The notes beneath the pieces were generated by a model that saw only the letters and a program-made list of their open reading frames with translations, was not told the DNA's origin and did not search any database. The position numbers were made by a program, and so were the translations under genes. Of a stretch of 15,287 nucleotides of DNA, positions 1-7,176 are shown piece after piece. The stretch's first letter is position 1; each line of letters opens with the position of its first letter. Source of the stretch: Ruminococcaceae bacterium UBA737 (GTDB lineage Bacteria; Bacillota; Clostridia; Oscillospirales; Acutalibacteraceae); NCBI GenBank assembly GCA_002297415.1, contig DBKZ01000023.1:1-15287 (forward strand). Reading direction: 5' to 3'.

Positions 1-116
1 ATTGCCTCACTGCTCTTGCCGAGAATGACACAGAGCTGGCTGATGAGCGCAAGAACCAGCACGATTGTCCTTGCCCATGTCTGTACGGAAACACCTTTAA
101 TATTTATATTTTTCAT
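1..116 (-). CDS. Small holin-like membrane protein (partial, N-terminus only)
   Basis: Reading the minus strand from the ATG at 116 gives 38 residues before the window edge, beginning MKNINIKGVSVQTWARTIVL and continuing with a hydrophobic stretch (VLALISQLCVILGKSSEA). A GGTGGG ribosome binding site lies about ten bases upstream of the ATG. A short N-terminus followed by an ARTI-LxLALIxQ-xxxxGKS segment resembles SPP1-type phage holins, which are often found as isolated chromosomal genes in Clostridia. The family call rests on memory of that motif and on only 38 residues. If correct, the product is a small inner-membrane protein that could form pores or assist export of a lysin. It is transcribed divergently from the TetR gene at 371. 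Confidence 0.5.
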   Translation of the reverse strand, partial: MKNINIKGVSVQTWARTIVLVLALISQLCVILGKSSEA

Positions 117-301
117 ATTATTATCCCACCTTTCTGTTTCGGTACGAATATATTTTAGAGATCAAATATTTCGGAGATCATTTATCCGCCCTTTGACGGT
201 CTTTTCCGACAAAATTCTGCTTTTGCCGAATAGGTCGGCGTTATATAATATGCCGATATAAGGAAATCTATGATAAAAAATAAATTTTTTTGCATTTATG
301 C

Positions 302-330
302 TTGACAAAAAAGAAAAGTGATATTAAAAT
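302..330 (+). promoter_or_regulatory. Sigma-A-type promoter of the tetR gene
   Basis: A perfect -35 box TTGACA (302-307) and a -10 box TAAAAT (325-330) are separated by 17 bp. Transcription would start near 337, inside the palindrome at 332-355. This placement suits autorepression by the downstream TetR protein. No equally good promoter is visible for the divergent gene in the rest of 117-301, which is AT-rich and holds only a small hairpin (225-229 with 235-239). Confidence 0.8.
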
Positions 331-331
331 A

Positions 332-355
332 TAACAGTGTTATATAACACTGTTA
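332..355. promoter_or_regulatory. Perfect 24-bp palindrome, probable TetR operator
   Basis: The 12-base half-site TAACAGTGTTAT at 332-343 is followed directly by its exact reverse complement at 344-355. It begins immediately after the -10 box and covers the predicted transcription start. A bound dimer would block initiation. TetR-family operators are commonly palindromes of this size next to their own gene, so the 371-988 product is the obvious candidate ligand-responsive repressor (inference). Confidence 0.75.
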
Positions 356-370
356 CACGGAGGTAATCTG

Positions 371-988
371 ATGAGCTGTGAGGACGGATCAACCCTTGAA
401 ATGATAAAGAAAGCCGCAAAAGAGGAGTTCTGCGAAAAGGGCTTTAAATCTGCGTCGCTTAGAAATATCGTGAAAAAAGCGGGAGTTACGACAGGTGCGT
501 TCTACGGCTACTATATCAGCAAAAGCGACCTTTTTAAGGCGCTCGTTGACGAAGAATATAATTATATAATGAACTCTTACAGAAATGCTTTAAAGGCGTT
601 TGAGGATCTTCCGAATGAAGAAAAGCCGTCCCAAATGGGACAGGCGGGTCGTGACTGTATGAAAGAGATGATGAGATATTTCGATTCGCACAGGGATGCT
701 TTTCATCTCATACTTCAATGCTCGGAGGGCACAAAATACGCTTTTATGGTTGATGAAATGGTCGAGCTCGAATTGGACGGAACTCACAAGTATTACGAGG
801 TGCTGAAATCACTCGGCAATGAGGTTCCCGATATAGACACGAGGCTTGAACATATCCTTGTTACAGGTATGATGAACGCTTACTTTGAAATGATGATACA
901 CGATATGCCGCTAAAGGATGCTGAGCATTATCTTGAAGAGCTTAACGATTTTTATACGGCAGGCTGGAAGAAAATTATGGGGCAGTAA
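371..988 (+). CDS. TetR/AcrR-family transcriptional regulator
   Basis: This 205-residue protein has the usual TetR length. Residues 8-55 form the N-terminal DNA-binding domain: a first helix, then a helix-turn-helix at about 28-47 (SASLRNIVKKAGVTTGAFYG) followed by the typical Y-x-S/K-xxLF-xx-L continuation. The remaining 150 residues are the helical ligand-binding and dimer domain, whose ligand cannot be read from sequence. The ATG at 371 is preceded by GGAGG at 359-363. The gene sits behind a consensus promoter overlapped by a perfect palindrome, so autorepression is likely. It precedes an ABC-exporter-like gene by about 100 bp, and TetR regulators next to ABC exporters usually control them. 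By hand count its Ile codons are ATA-rich (5 of 9), unlike the start of the next gene. Confidence 0.93.
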   Translation: MSCEDGSTLEMIKKAAKEEFCEKGFKSASLRNIVKKAGVTTGAFYGYYISKSDLFKALVDEEYNYIMNSYRNALKAFEDLPNEEKPSQMGQAGRDCMKEMMRYFDSHRDAFHLILQCSEGTKYAFMVDEMVELELDGTHKYYEVLKSLGNEVPDIDTRLEHILVTGMMNAYFEMMIHDMPLKDAEHYLEELNDFYTAGWKKIMGQ

Positions 989-1010
989 GGCTCCGTAATT
1001 TTTGTGCCGT

Positions 1011-1028
1011 AGTTAGCCTTAGCTAACT
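1011..1028. promoter_or_regulatory. Inverted repeat between tetR and the ABC gene (possible operator)
   Basis: The arms AGTTAGC (1011-1017) and GCTAACT (1022-1028) are perfectly complementary around the 4-base centre CTTA. The element lies 64 bp before the TTG start of the ABC gene and has no T-run, so it is not a terminator. Its look (TTAG...CTAA) loosely recalls DtxR/IdeR-type metal-regulator sites, which would suit an exporter of the siderophore-related group or an Fe-S assembly gene, but the match is by eye and weak. Confidence 0.4.
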
Positions 1029-1091
1029 CAAATAACGAATAATTGAAGAGATTTTTCTTCTTTATTAATATTCAATCAAGGAGGCATTTTC

Positions 1092-2843
1092 TTGAAAAAG
1101 CAATCAAATCTAAGTCGGCTTCTCGGCTATGCCGGCGGTCGCAGGATCCTGACATATCTTTCGTGGATCCTTTCGGCGGCAAGCGCTGTTATTGCGCTTT
1201 TGCCGTTCTGGTACATATGGCGGATTCTCAAAGAGGTTATTGAGGTTTCCCCGAACTACAAGGAGGCTGTTAATGTAACGCATTACGGCTGGATGGCGGT
1301 TCTTTTTGCGGTTTTGTCTGTTGTTGTGTACGTCGGAGCGCTTATGTGTTCCCACCTTTCCGCATTCAGGATTGCAACGAATCTGAAATTGGAAATGACA
1401 GATCATATTGCAACTCTTCCGCTCGGAAAGATTGAGCAATTCGGCAGCGGCAAGCTCCGCAGAATTATTTCCGAAACCTCGGGTGCGGCGGAAACATACC
1501 TTGCACATCAGCTTCCCGACCAGGCGAGGGCGGTTGCGAGTGTTGTCGGACTTCTTGCATTGCTTTTTGTTTTCGATTGGAGACTCGGACTTTTGAGCCT
1601 TGTGCCCGTTGCACTCGGATTTGTGTGTATGCAGGGAATGACGGGAAAATCAATGCAGCAGAAGATGACGGAATATCAGAATGCTCTTTCGGATATGTCG
1701 AATGAGGCTGTTGAATATGTCCGTGGTATTCCGGTTGTTAAAACATTCGGACAGACCGTCTTTTCGTTTAAGAAATTCAAGGCGACAATTGATAACTACG
1801 AGAAATGGACGGTTGCCTATACCAAGCAGCTGCGCGGACCGATGACTGCGTATACGCTTGCGATTAACAGTGTATTTGTTTTTCTTATCCTCGGCGGATA
1901 TTGTTTCTCAAAGGGCGAGGTCACGGGCACATTGCTTCTTGACATACTTTTCTATATCATTATAACTCCGGTTATTTCTTTGACATTGACAAAGCTGATG
2001 CATATGAGCGAAAACAAGATGCTTGTTCAGGATGCGATCACACGAATCGACAGCGTTCTTAATGAGCCGTCACTCAACGAAGCCGCAAAGGCACAGCATC
2101 CGAAGGACAATTCGGTTGAATTTAAAAATGTTACATTCAGCTACGACGGAACAAAGAACGCCCTTTCCGATATTTCACTCAAAATCGGAGCAGGTCAGAC
2201 AGTTGCATTTGTCGGACCGTCGGGCGGCGGAAAATCAACGCTTGCAAAAATAATAGCGGGTATAATAAAGCCGACAGACGGCGCTATATTGCTTGACGGG
2301 GAGGATATAACCGGTCTTTCGATAACCGAGCGCGCAAACAAGGGTATAAGCTTTGCCTTTCAGCAGCCGGTGCATTTTAAGGGCATACGCGTGCACGATC
2401 TGTTAAGCCTTGCCGCCGGTAAGGATTTAAGCCTTAACGACGCCTGCGATTATCTCTCGCAGGTAGGTCTTTGCGCGCGCGATTATATTGAGCGCGAGGT
2501 AAACGCCTCGCTTTCGGGCGGCGAGCTTAAAAGAATAGAAATTGCGACCGTTCTTGCCAGAGGCACTAAAATTTCGCTTTTTGACGAACCTGAGGCAGGA
2601 ATTGACCTTTGGAGCTTTTCAAATCTTATCAAGGTTTTCGAAAAGCTTCATGACAATTCGGGCGGCTCGATAATAATAATTTCACATCAGGAAAGAATTT
2701 TAAATATTGCCGATAATGTTATCGTTATTTCGGCAGGAACTGTCAAAGCGCAGGGCAAAAAGGACGATATTCTGCCCGAACTTTTAGGCACTACAAACAC
2801 CGCTTGCAGTGTACTTACAGAAAATCTGAAAGGAGCGCTTTAA
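1092..2843 (+). CDS. Hybrid ABC protein: exporter membrane domain joined to a SufC-type ATPase domain
   Basis: This 583-residue protein starts at TTG 1092, seven bases after AAGGAGG (1078-1084). Residues 1 to about 320 are an ABC-exporter membrane domain with about six hydrophobic segments, and residues 345-374 are the usual start of an exporter nucleotide-binding domain. Walker A is at 375-383 (GPSGGGKST). From there the sequence no longer follows exporters. It reads AGIIKPTDGAILLDGEDITG, then FAFQQP, the signature LSGGE (474-478) followed by LKRIEIA, DEPEAGIDLW with Walker B Asp498/Glu499, and ISHQE with His532. These match the SufC-like ATPase paired with SufB in Clostridia. Ile codon use changes at the same point (ATA 3/24 before, 13/24 after). 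A SufB-family gene follows one base after the stop. I read this as a fusion of an exporter gene and sufC with the junction near 2210-2260, either natural or an assembly join. All ATPase motifs are intact, so the product could be active. Confidence 0.85.
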   Translation: MKKQSNLSRLLGYAGGRRILTYLSWILSAASAVIALLPFWYIWRILKEVIEVSPNYKEAVNVTHYGWMAVLFAVLSVVVYVGALMCSHLSAFRIATNLKLEMTDHIATLPLGKIEQFGSGKLRRIISETSGAAETYLAHQLPDQARAVASVVGLLALLFVFDWRLGLLSLVPVALGFVCMQGMTGKSMQQKMTEYQNALSDMSNEAVEYVRGIPVVKTFGQTVFSFKKFKATIDNYEKWTVAYTKQLRGPMTAYTLAINSVFVFLILGGYCFSKGEVTGTLLLDILFYIIITPVISLTLTKLMHMSENKMLVQDAITRIDSVLNEPSLNEAAKAQHPKDNSVEFKNVTFSYDGTKNALSDISLKIGAGQTVAFVGPSGGGKSTLAKIIAGIIKPTDGAILLDGEDITGLSITERANKGISFAFQQPVHFKGIRVHDLLSLAAGKDLSLNDACDYLSQVGLCARDYIEREVNASLSGGELKRIEIATVLARGTKISLFDEPEAGIDLWSFSNLIKVFEKLHDNSGGSIIIISHQERILNIADNVIVISAGTVKAQGKKDDILPELLGTTNTACSVLTENLKGAL

Positions 2844-2844
2844 A

Positions 2845-3765
2845 ATGATAAACGATACCGAAAGACAGCTTCTTAAAATAATCGCCGATATGGACGGCGA
2901 ACCCGAAGGCGCTTACAATATCAGGGCAAACGGCAAGCTTGCCGAAAGAAAGGTTACGCCTAATATTGATATAAAAACCAAAGAGGACAAGCCGGGAATT
3001 GACATTATAATAAGACCGAATACCAAGAATGAGACGGTACACATTCCCGTTGTTATTGACGCGACTGGGCTTGACGACCTTGTTTACAACGATTTTATTA
3101 TAGGCGAAAATTCCGATGTAACGATTATGGCAGGCTGCGGAATTCATAACTGCGGAGACAAAAAATCCTCGCATGACGGAGTGCATACATTTTTTGTCGG
3201 CAAAAATTCAAGGGTTAAATATATTGAGCGTCACTTCGGCGAGGGTGAAGGAAAGGGCAGCAGGATAATGAATCCCACAACCATTGTAAACCTCGGCGAA
3301 AACAGCTATATGGAAATGGAAACAAGCCAAATAGGCGGAATTGACAACACTCTGCGCACCACAAAGGCGGTAGTTTCGGACGGCGGAACGCTTATTATCC
3401 ACGAAAAAATCCTCACCGAGAACAAACAGAAAGCCGAAACTGATTTTTCGGTTGACTTAAACGGAAAAAATTCAAGCGCAAACGTCGTTTCCCGCTCCGT
3501 AGCTAAGGAAAGCTCCTCTCAGCTTTTCAGGTCGAATATAAACGGCAACAATCTCTGTAACGGCCACACCGAATGCGACGCAATTATTATGGATTCGGGA
3601 AAGGTAAGCGCAATTCCGCAGATAAGCGCCAATCATATTGACGCCTCTCTTATCCACGAGGCCGCAATAGGAAAAATCGCGGGCGAACAGCTTATGAAGC
3701 TTATGACCTTAGGGCTTACGGAAAAGCAGGCAGAGGAAGAAATCGTAAACGGTTTTCTTAAATAA
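2845..3765 (+). CDS. sufB: SufB/SufD-family Fe-S cluster assembly scaffold protein
   Basis: This 306-residue protein is shorter than the SufB of the full SUF system, as expected for the minimal two-gene SufC-SufB systems of anaerobes. It has the repetitive beta-helix pattern of the family. Near the C-terminus the stretch NGHTECDAIIMDSG aligns with the region of E. coli SufB that carries its catalytic cysteine, giving Cys244 here. ANHIDASLIHEAAIGKI (His271, Glu272) aligns with the conserved HEA region, followed by the terminal EQLMKLMTLGLTEKQAEEEI helix typical of SufB/D. The protein would assemble Fe-S clusters in the cytoplasm with a SufC ATPase. Its ATG lies one base after the stop of the hybrid ABC gene and uses an AAAGGAG inside that gene's end, so the two are translationally linked. 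No separate sufC is present; the SufC part is attached to the exporter domain. Whether it acts as SufB or SufD alone is uncertain. Confidence 0.88.
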   Translation: MINDTERQLLKIIADMDGEPEGAYNIRANGKLAERKVTPNIDIKTKEDKPGIDIIIRPNTKNETVHIPVVIDATGLDDLVYNDFIIGENSDVTIMAGCGIHNCGDKKSSHDGVHTFFVGKNSRVKYIERHFGEGEGKGSRIMNPTTIVNLGENSYMEMETSQIGGIDNTLRTTKAVVSDGGTLIIHEKILTENKQKAETDFSVDLNGKNSSANVVSRSVAKESSSQLFRSNINGNNLCNGHTECDAIIMDSGKVSAIPQISANHIDASLIHEAAIGKIAGEQLMKLMTLGLTEKQAEEEIVNGFLK

Positions 3766-3768
3766 TTC

Positions 3769-3797
3769 TTGAATAAATGCTTTTTATATGTTAAACT
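3769..3797 (+). promoter_or_regulatory. Promoter of the glycosyltransferase-rhamnose operon
   Basis: TTGAAT (3769-3774) and TAAACT (3792-3797) are separated by 17 bp, with an extended TG one base before the -10 box (3789-3790). It begins directly after the sufB stop. The start of transcription would be near 3804, leaving a leader of about 18 bases before the proposed ATT start at 3822. Confidence 0.6.
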
Positions 3798-3821
3798 GTT
3801 TTTATAAAAAGGAAGTGAGGC

Positions 3822-4598
3822 ATTATCAAGGATAACAGAATATCGGCGGCAATCGTCACCTTCAACAGCCGCGAAAACACGGTAAATGCCTGCAAAAGCC
3901 TTTTAGACAACACAAAAAGGCGCGATTTGTCCCTTTATGTTTTTGATAACAATTCTTCGGACGGTACGAAAGAGGCTCTTAAGGATTTAAACCTAAGCTT
4001 TATTGAAAACGGGAAAAATATCGGCTTCGGCGCGGCTCATAATAAGATACTTAAATACGAAATGTTTGACTATCATTTCATAGTAAATCCCGATATAACG
4101 GTATCTTCGGATGTTTTAAGCGATATCGCCGATTTTATGGACGAAAATCCCGATATCTCACTTATGATGCCGAAAATTTTAAATTCCGACGGGACAGAAC
4201 AGTTTCTGCCCAAAAGAATTCCTACGGCAAAATATCTTTTCTTAGGCAGGTTTGAAAGGCTTTTTAAAAGTCTTTCAAAGGTAAGAGACGAATATACAAG
4301 AAAATTCGATAATATTGATACCGTTACCGATATTGATTTCTGCTCCGGCTGCTTTATGTGCATAAGAAGCGATGTTTTTAAGGCTTTGGGCGGATTTGAC
4401 GAAAGATTTTTCATGTATCTTGAGGACGCCGACCTGACGCTCAGGGCGCAAAAATTCGGGCGGACTGTTATTGCTCCGCAATTTTGCGTAACCCACCTTT
4501 GGGACAGGTCAAGCGCAAAAAGCATAAAATACTTATTTATACATTTGTCTTCGGCATTTAAATTTTTAATAAAACAAAAAAGGAAGCATAAAAAATGA
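3822..4598 (+). CDS. Family 2 glycosyltransferase (rhamnosyltransferase-like), non-AUG start
   Basis: From 3822 the frame encodes 258 residues of a GT-A glycosyltransferase of the WbbL/rhamnosyltransferase type. It has the first nucleotide-binding strand ISAAIVTFNS (residues 7-16), VFDNNSSDGT (40-49), NIGFGAAHN, the metal-binding region VNPDI (88-92), and the acceptor-side block SGCFMCIRSDVFKALGGFDE with LEDADL (200-205). A basic tail ends the protein. The frame opens after TGA at 3816-3818 and contains no ATG, GTG, TTG or CTG before TTG 3927. Starting there would delete the first 35 residues, including the essential first strand. AAAAAGGAAG at 3806-3815 is well placed for ATT 3822 or ATC 3825. 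The start is therefore a rare AUU/AUC codon, or a mutated ATG. The end overlaps the rfbD start (ATGA). Linkage to rfbDBC suggests it transfers rhamnose to a cell-surface polysaccharide (inference). Confidence 0.82.
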   Translation: MIKDNRISAAIVTFNSRENTVNACKSLLDNTKRRDLSLYVFDNNSSDGTKEALKDLNLSFIENGKNIGFGAAHNKILKYEMFDYHFIVNPDITVSSDVLSDIADFMDENPDISLMMPKILNSDGTEQFLPKRIPTAKYLFLGRFERLFKSLSKVRDEYTRKFDNIDTVTDIDFCSGCFMCIRSDVFKALGGFDERFFMYLEDADLTLRAQKFGRTVIAPQFCVTHLWDRSSAKSIKYLFIHLSSAFKFLIKQKRKHKK

Positions 4599-5476
4599 AG
4601 ATAATGATAACCGGCTGTCACGGTCAGCTCGGAAACGAGCTTCAGTCAATTTTAAAATCAATGAAAAGCGAGATAGGTCCTATACCCGAGCAATACAGGG
4701 GAGCGGAAATCTGCGCTGTTGATATTGACACGCTTGATATTACGGACACCTTGGCTGTAACTGAATTTGTAAAGAGCGAAAATCCGGATATAATTATAAA
4801 CTGCGCCGCCATGACAAATGTTGACGGCTGCGAAACAATGCAGGATGTTGCATATAAAGTCAATGCGGCGGGAGTAAGAAACCTCGCAAGAGCGGCAAAA
4901 GCCGTAAACGCTAAATTTATTCATGTTTCAACCGATTATGTTTTTGCAGGTAACGGAACAAAGCCCTATACAGAGTGGGATATCATAAATCCGCAGAGTG
5001 TTTACGGGGCTTCTAAGGCTTTAGGCGAGAAATATGCTCTTGCTTTTAACGATAAAACCTTTATCGTCCGTACCTCTTGGCTTTACGGATATATAGGAAA
5101 GAATTTTGTTAAGACCGTCCGTAGGGTTATAAGAGAGAAAGGCTCGATTACCGTAGTCAACGACCAAAGAGGCAATCCTACAAACGCAAACGATTTGGCG
5201 CACCACCTCTTGCTTCTCGGAATTACCGAGGAATACGGAATTTACCACTGCACCGGCGAGGGTGAGTGCTCATGGTATGAATTTGCATGCGAAATTGCCC
5301 GTCTTTCGGGATTCGGAGATGCTGTTTTGCCCTGCACGAGCGACGAATACAAGAGTCCCACAAAAAGACCCGAGTATTCTTCTCTTGAAAATCTCGGCTT
5401 AAAATGCAGTGTAGGTAATTTTATGCGCGACTGGAAGGCTGCGCTTAAGGATTATATAAACAAAGTGGAGGACTGA
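4595..5476 (+). CDS. rfbD: dTDP-4-dehydrorhamnose reductase
   Basis: This 293-residue protein has the usual length of RmlD/RfbD and performs the last step of dTDP-L-rhamnose synthesis, the NAD(P)H reduction of dTDP-4-keto-L-rhamnose. The Rossmann motif GCHGQLG is at residues 7-13, INCAAMTNVDGCE at about 68-80, the serine-threonine-aspartate catalytic segment VSTDYVFAG at 111-119, and the SDR-type YxxxK at Tyr137/Lys141 (VYGASKALGE). The C-terminal substrate domain includes the RP-E-Y-S-LEN segment near residues 260-270 seen in RmlD. AGGAAG at 4581-4586 sits eight bases before the ATG, inside the end of the glycosyltransferase, and the two genes overlap by four bases, so they are translationally coupled. 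The protein is cytoplasmic. Confidence 0.95.
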   Translation: MKIMITGCHGQLGNELQSILKSMKSEIGPIPEQYRGAEICAVDIDTLDITDTLAVTEFVKSENPDIIINCAAMTNVDGCETMQDVAYKVNAAGVRNLARAAKAVNAKFIHVSTDYVFAGNGTKPYTEWDIINPQSVYGASKALGEKYALAFNDKTFIVRTSWLYGYIGKNFVKTVRRVIREKGSITVVNDQRGNPTNANDLAHHLLLLGITEEYGIYHCTGEGECSWYEFACEIARLSGFGDAVLPCTSDEYKSPTKRPEYSSLENLGLKCSVGNFMRDWKAALKDYINKVED

Positions 5477-5480
5477 ATTT

Positions 5481-6548
5481 ATGAAAACTTATCTTGTTAC
5501 AGGCGGCGCGGGCTTTATAGGCTCTAATTTCGTTATGTATATGTTAGGCAAATATGACGATGTTAAGATTATAAATGTCGATAAGCTTACCTATGCAGGA
5601 AACCTTGAGAACTTAAAGAGTGTTGAGAACAATCCGAGATACTCTTTTGTTCAGGCTGATATCTGCGACAGAGAGGCTATAAGCAAAATTTTTGCCGAAA
5701 ACGATGTTGATTATGTTGTCAACTTCGCGGCTGAAAGCCATGTTGACCGCAGTATTACAAACCCCGAAATTTTTGTTAAGACAAATGTTGAGGGTACTGT
5801 TAATATGCTCCAGTGCGCAAAGGTTGCGTGGACTGTCGGCGACGATAAATATAAGGACGGAGTTAAATATCTTCAGGTTTCAACCGACGAGGTTTACGGC
5901 TCCTTGGGCGAGACTGGATATTTCATGGAGACAACTCCCCTTGACCCCCATTCTCCCTATTCCGCTTCAAAGGCTTCTGCGGATTTCTTTGTTAAGGCAT
6001 TCGGCGACACCTATAAATTCCCTGTAAACATTACCCGCTGCTCCAATAACTACGGACCTTATCAGTTCCCCGAAAAGCTTATTCCGCTTATCATGAACAA
6101 CACCTTAAAGCATAAGGATCTCCCTGTTTACGGCGACGGAATGCAGATAAGAGACTGGCTTTATGTTGAGGACCACTGCAAAGCTATAGATATGGTTATA
6201 AGAAACGGCAGACTCGGCGAGGTATACAATGTCGGCGGCCACAACGAAAAGCCGAATATATTCATAGTTAAATCCATAATCGAATATATCAAGGAAAATG
6301 TCGACAGCGAGGTCGGCGAGCACTTGATCAAGCATGTAACCGACCGCAAGGGACATGACCGCAGATACGGAATCGACCCTCAGAAGATTAAAGATGAGCT
6401 CGGCTGGTATCCCGAAACTTGCTTTGAGGTCGGAATCAAAAAGACGCTTAAGTGGTATCTCGAAAATACAGAGTGGGTACAGAATGTTGTAAACGGCGAC
6501 TATCAGAAGTATTATGACAAGATGTACAGCGCCAAAAAGGAGATATAA
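5481..6548 (+). CDS. rfbB: dTDP-glucose 4,6-dehydratase
   Basis: This 355-residue extended SDR enzyme converts dTDP-D-glucose to dTDP-4-keto-6-deoxy-D-glucose with tightly bound NAD. Visible motifs are GGAGFIG (residues 8-14), NFAAESHVDRSI (81-92), the catalytic triplet Thr135-Asp136-Glu137 in STDEVYG, and Tyr160/Lys164 in SPYSASKASAD. RCSNNYGPYQFPEKLIPL and the RDWLYVEDHC segment that binds the nucleotide follow. The length and motif order are those of RmlB. GGAGG at 5467-5471 lies nine bases before the ATG, four bases after the rfbD stop, which places it firmly in the same operon. Confidence 0.97.
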   Translation: MKTYLVTGGAGFIGSNFVMYMLGKYDDVKIINVDKLTYAGNLENLKSVENNPRYSFVQADICDREAISKIFAENDVDYVVNFAAESHVDRSITNPEIFVKTNVEGTVNMLQCAKVAWTVGDDKYKDGVKYLQVSTDEVYGSLGETGYFMETTPLDPHSPYSASKASADFFVKAFGDTYKFPVNITRCSNNYGPYQFPEKLIPLIMNNTLKHKDLPVYGDGMQIRDWLYVEDHCKAIDMVIRNGRLGEVYNVGGHNEKPNIFIVKSIIEYIKENVDSEVGEHLIKHVTDRKGHDRRYGIDPQKIKDELGWYPETCFEVGIKKTLKWYLENTEWVQNVVNGDYQKYYDKMYSAKKEI

Positions 6549-6551
6549 GCT

Positions 6552-7103
6552 TTGGGTAAGTTTAATTTTATCAAAACCTCAATCGACGGAGTAATTATCG
6601 TTGAGCCTACCGCTTTCGGCGACAGCCGCGGTTACTTTATGGAAACCTATCAGAAGGAGGATTTCATAAAGGGCGGTATAACCGTTGATTTTGTTCAGGA
6701 CAATCAGTCGATGTCCACTAAGGGCGTTCTTCGAGGACTTCATTTTCAAAAGCAGTACAGCCAGTCAAAGCTTGTGCGCTGTATCAGAGGCGAGGTTTTC
6801 GATGTTGCCGTTGACTTAAGAGAGGGCTCGCCCACCTTCGGCAAATGGGAAGGCGTTCTTCTCTCGGCCGAAAATAAAAGGCAGTTCTTTATTCCCAAAA
6901 ACTTTGCTCACGGATTTTTGGTCCTTTCCGACGAAGCGGAATTTGTTTATAAGGTTGACGATTTCTATCATCCTAACGATGAAGGCGGTCTTATGTGGAA
7001 CGACCCCGACATCGGTGTTGAGTGGCCGATAACGGACGGCATGGAAATCAAGCTTTCCGATAAGGATAAGCTTCATCCGCCTTTTAAGGATTTTAAAAAA
7101 TAG
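6552..7103 (+). CDS. rfbC: dTDP-4-dehydrorhamnose 3,5-epimerase
   Basis: This 183-residue cupin-fold enzyme epimerises dTDP-4-keto-6-deoxy-glucose at C3 and C5, between the RfbB and RfbD steps. Family motifs are FGDSRGYFMETY (22-33), DNQSMSTKGVLRGLHFQ with catalytic His64, VRCIRGEVFDVAVDLR (75-90), and the FIPKNFAHGFLVLSD block (113-127) with His120. The start is TTG 6552, nine bases after GGAG (6539-6542) inside the end of rfbB. No ATG in frame would keep the conserved N-terminus. It is the last gene of the operon. The thymidylyltransferase rfbA, needed for the first step, is not in this window. Confidence 0.96.
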   Translation: MGKFNFIKTSIDGVIIVEPTAFGDSRGYFMETYQKEDFIKGGITVDFVQDNQSMSTKGVLRGLHFQKQYSQSKLVRCIRGEVFDVAVDLREGSPTFGKWEGVLLSAENKRQFFIPKNFAHGFLVLSDEAEFVYKVDDFYHPNDEGGLMWNDPDIGVEWPITDGMEIKLSDKDKLHPPFKDFKK

Positions 7104-7112
7104 AACACCTTA

Positions 7113-7176
7113 ACAATCTGATAAAATTTTAATAATACAGTTTTAAACCTCCTTTATCGGTAATACTACCGATAAA
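7113..7176 (+). repeat. 64-bp direct repeat, copy 1
   Basis: This copy matches 7334-7397 at a constant offset of 221 bp with two differences (7156 and 7172). The two differing bases pair with each other, so this copy forms a perfect 10-bp stem TTTATCGGTA/TACCGATAAA around ATAC. It lacks the following GGAGG and start codon of copy 2. It has no T-run on the plus strand, so it is not an obvious terminator for rfbC. Confidence 0.9.

Noticed and set aside
16..261. Plus-strand open frame of 81 residues
   Set aside because: It has no ribosome binding site, runs through promoter-like AT-rich DNA, and lies antisense to a better-supported minus-strand holin-like gene.
1110..1508. Minus-strand frame of 132 residues inside the ABC gene
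   Set aside because: It is a shadow of the strongly coding plus strand, with no start signal and no family resemblance.
3927..4598. Glycosyltransferase starting at TTG 3927
   Set aside because: This start removes the conserved first strand of the GT-A fold, which is clearly encoded upstream in the same frame.
7113..7176. Copy 1 hairpin as the rfbC terminator
   Set aside because: The stem is followed by ACTTTGG, not by a T-run, and the sequence is explained as a duplicate of the downstream leader.
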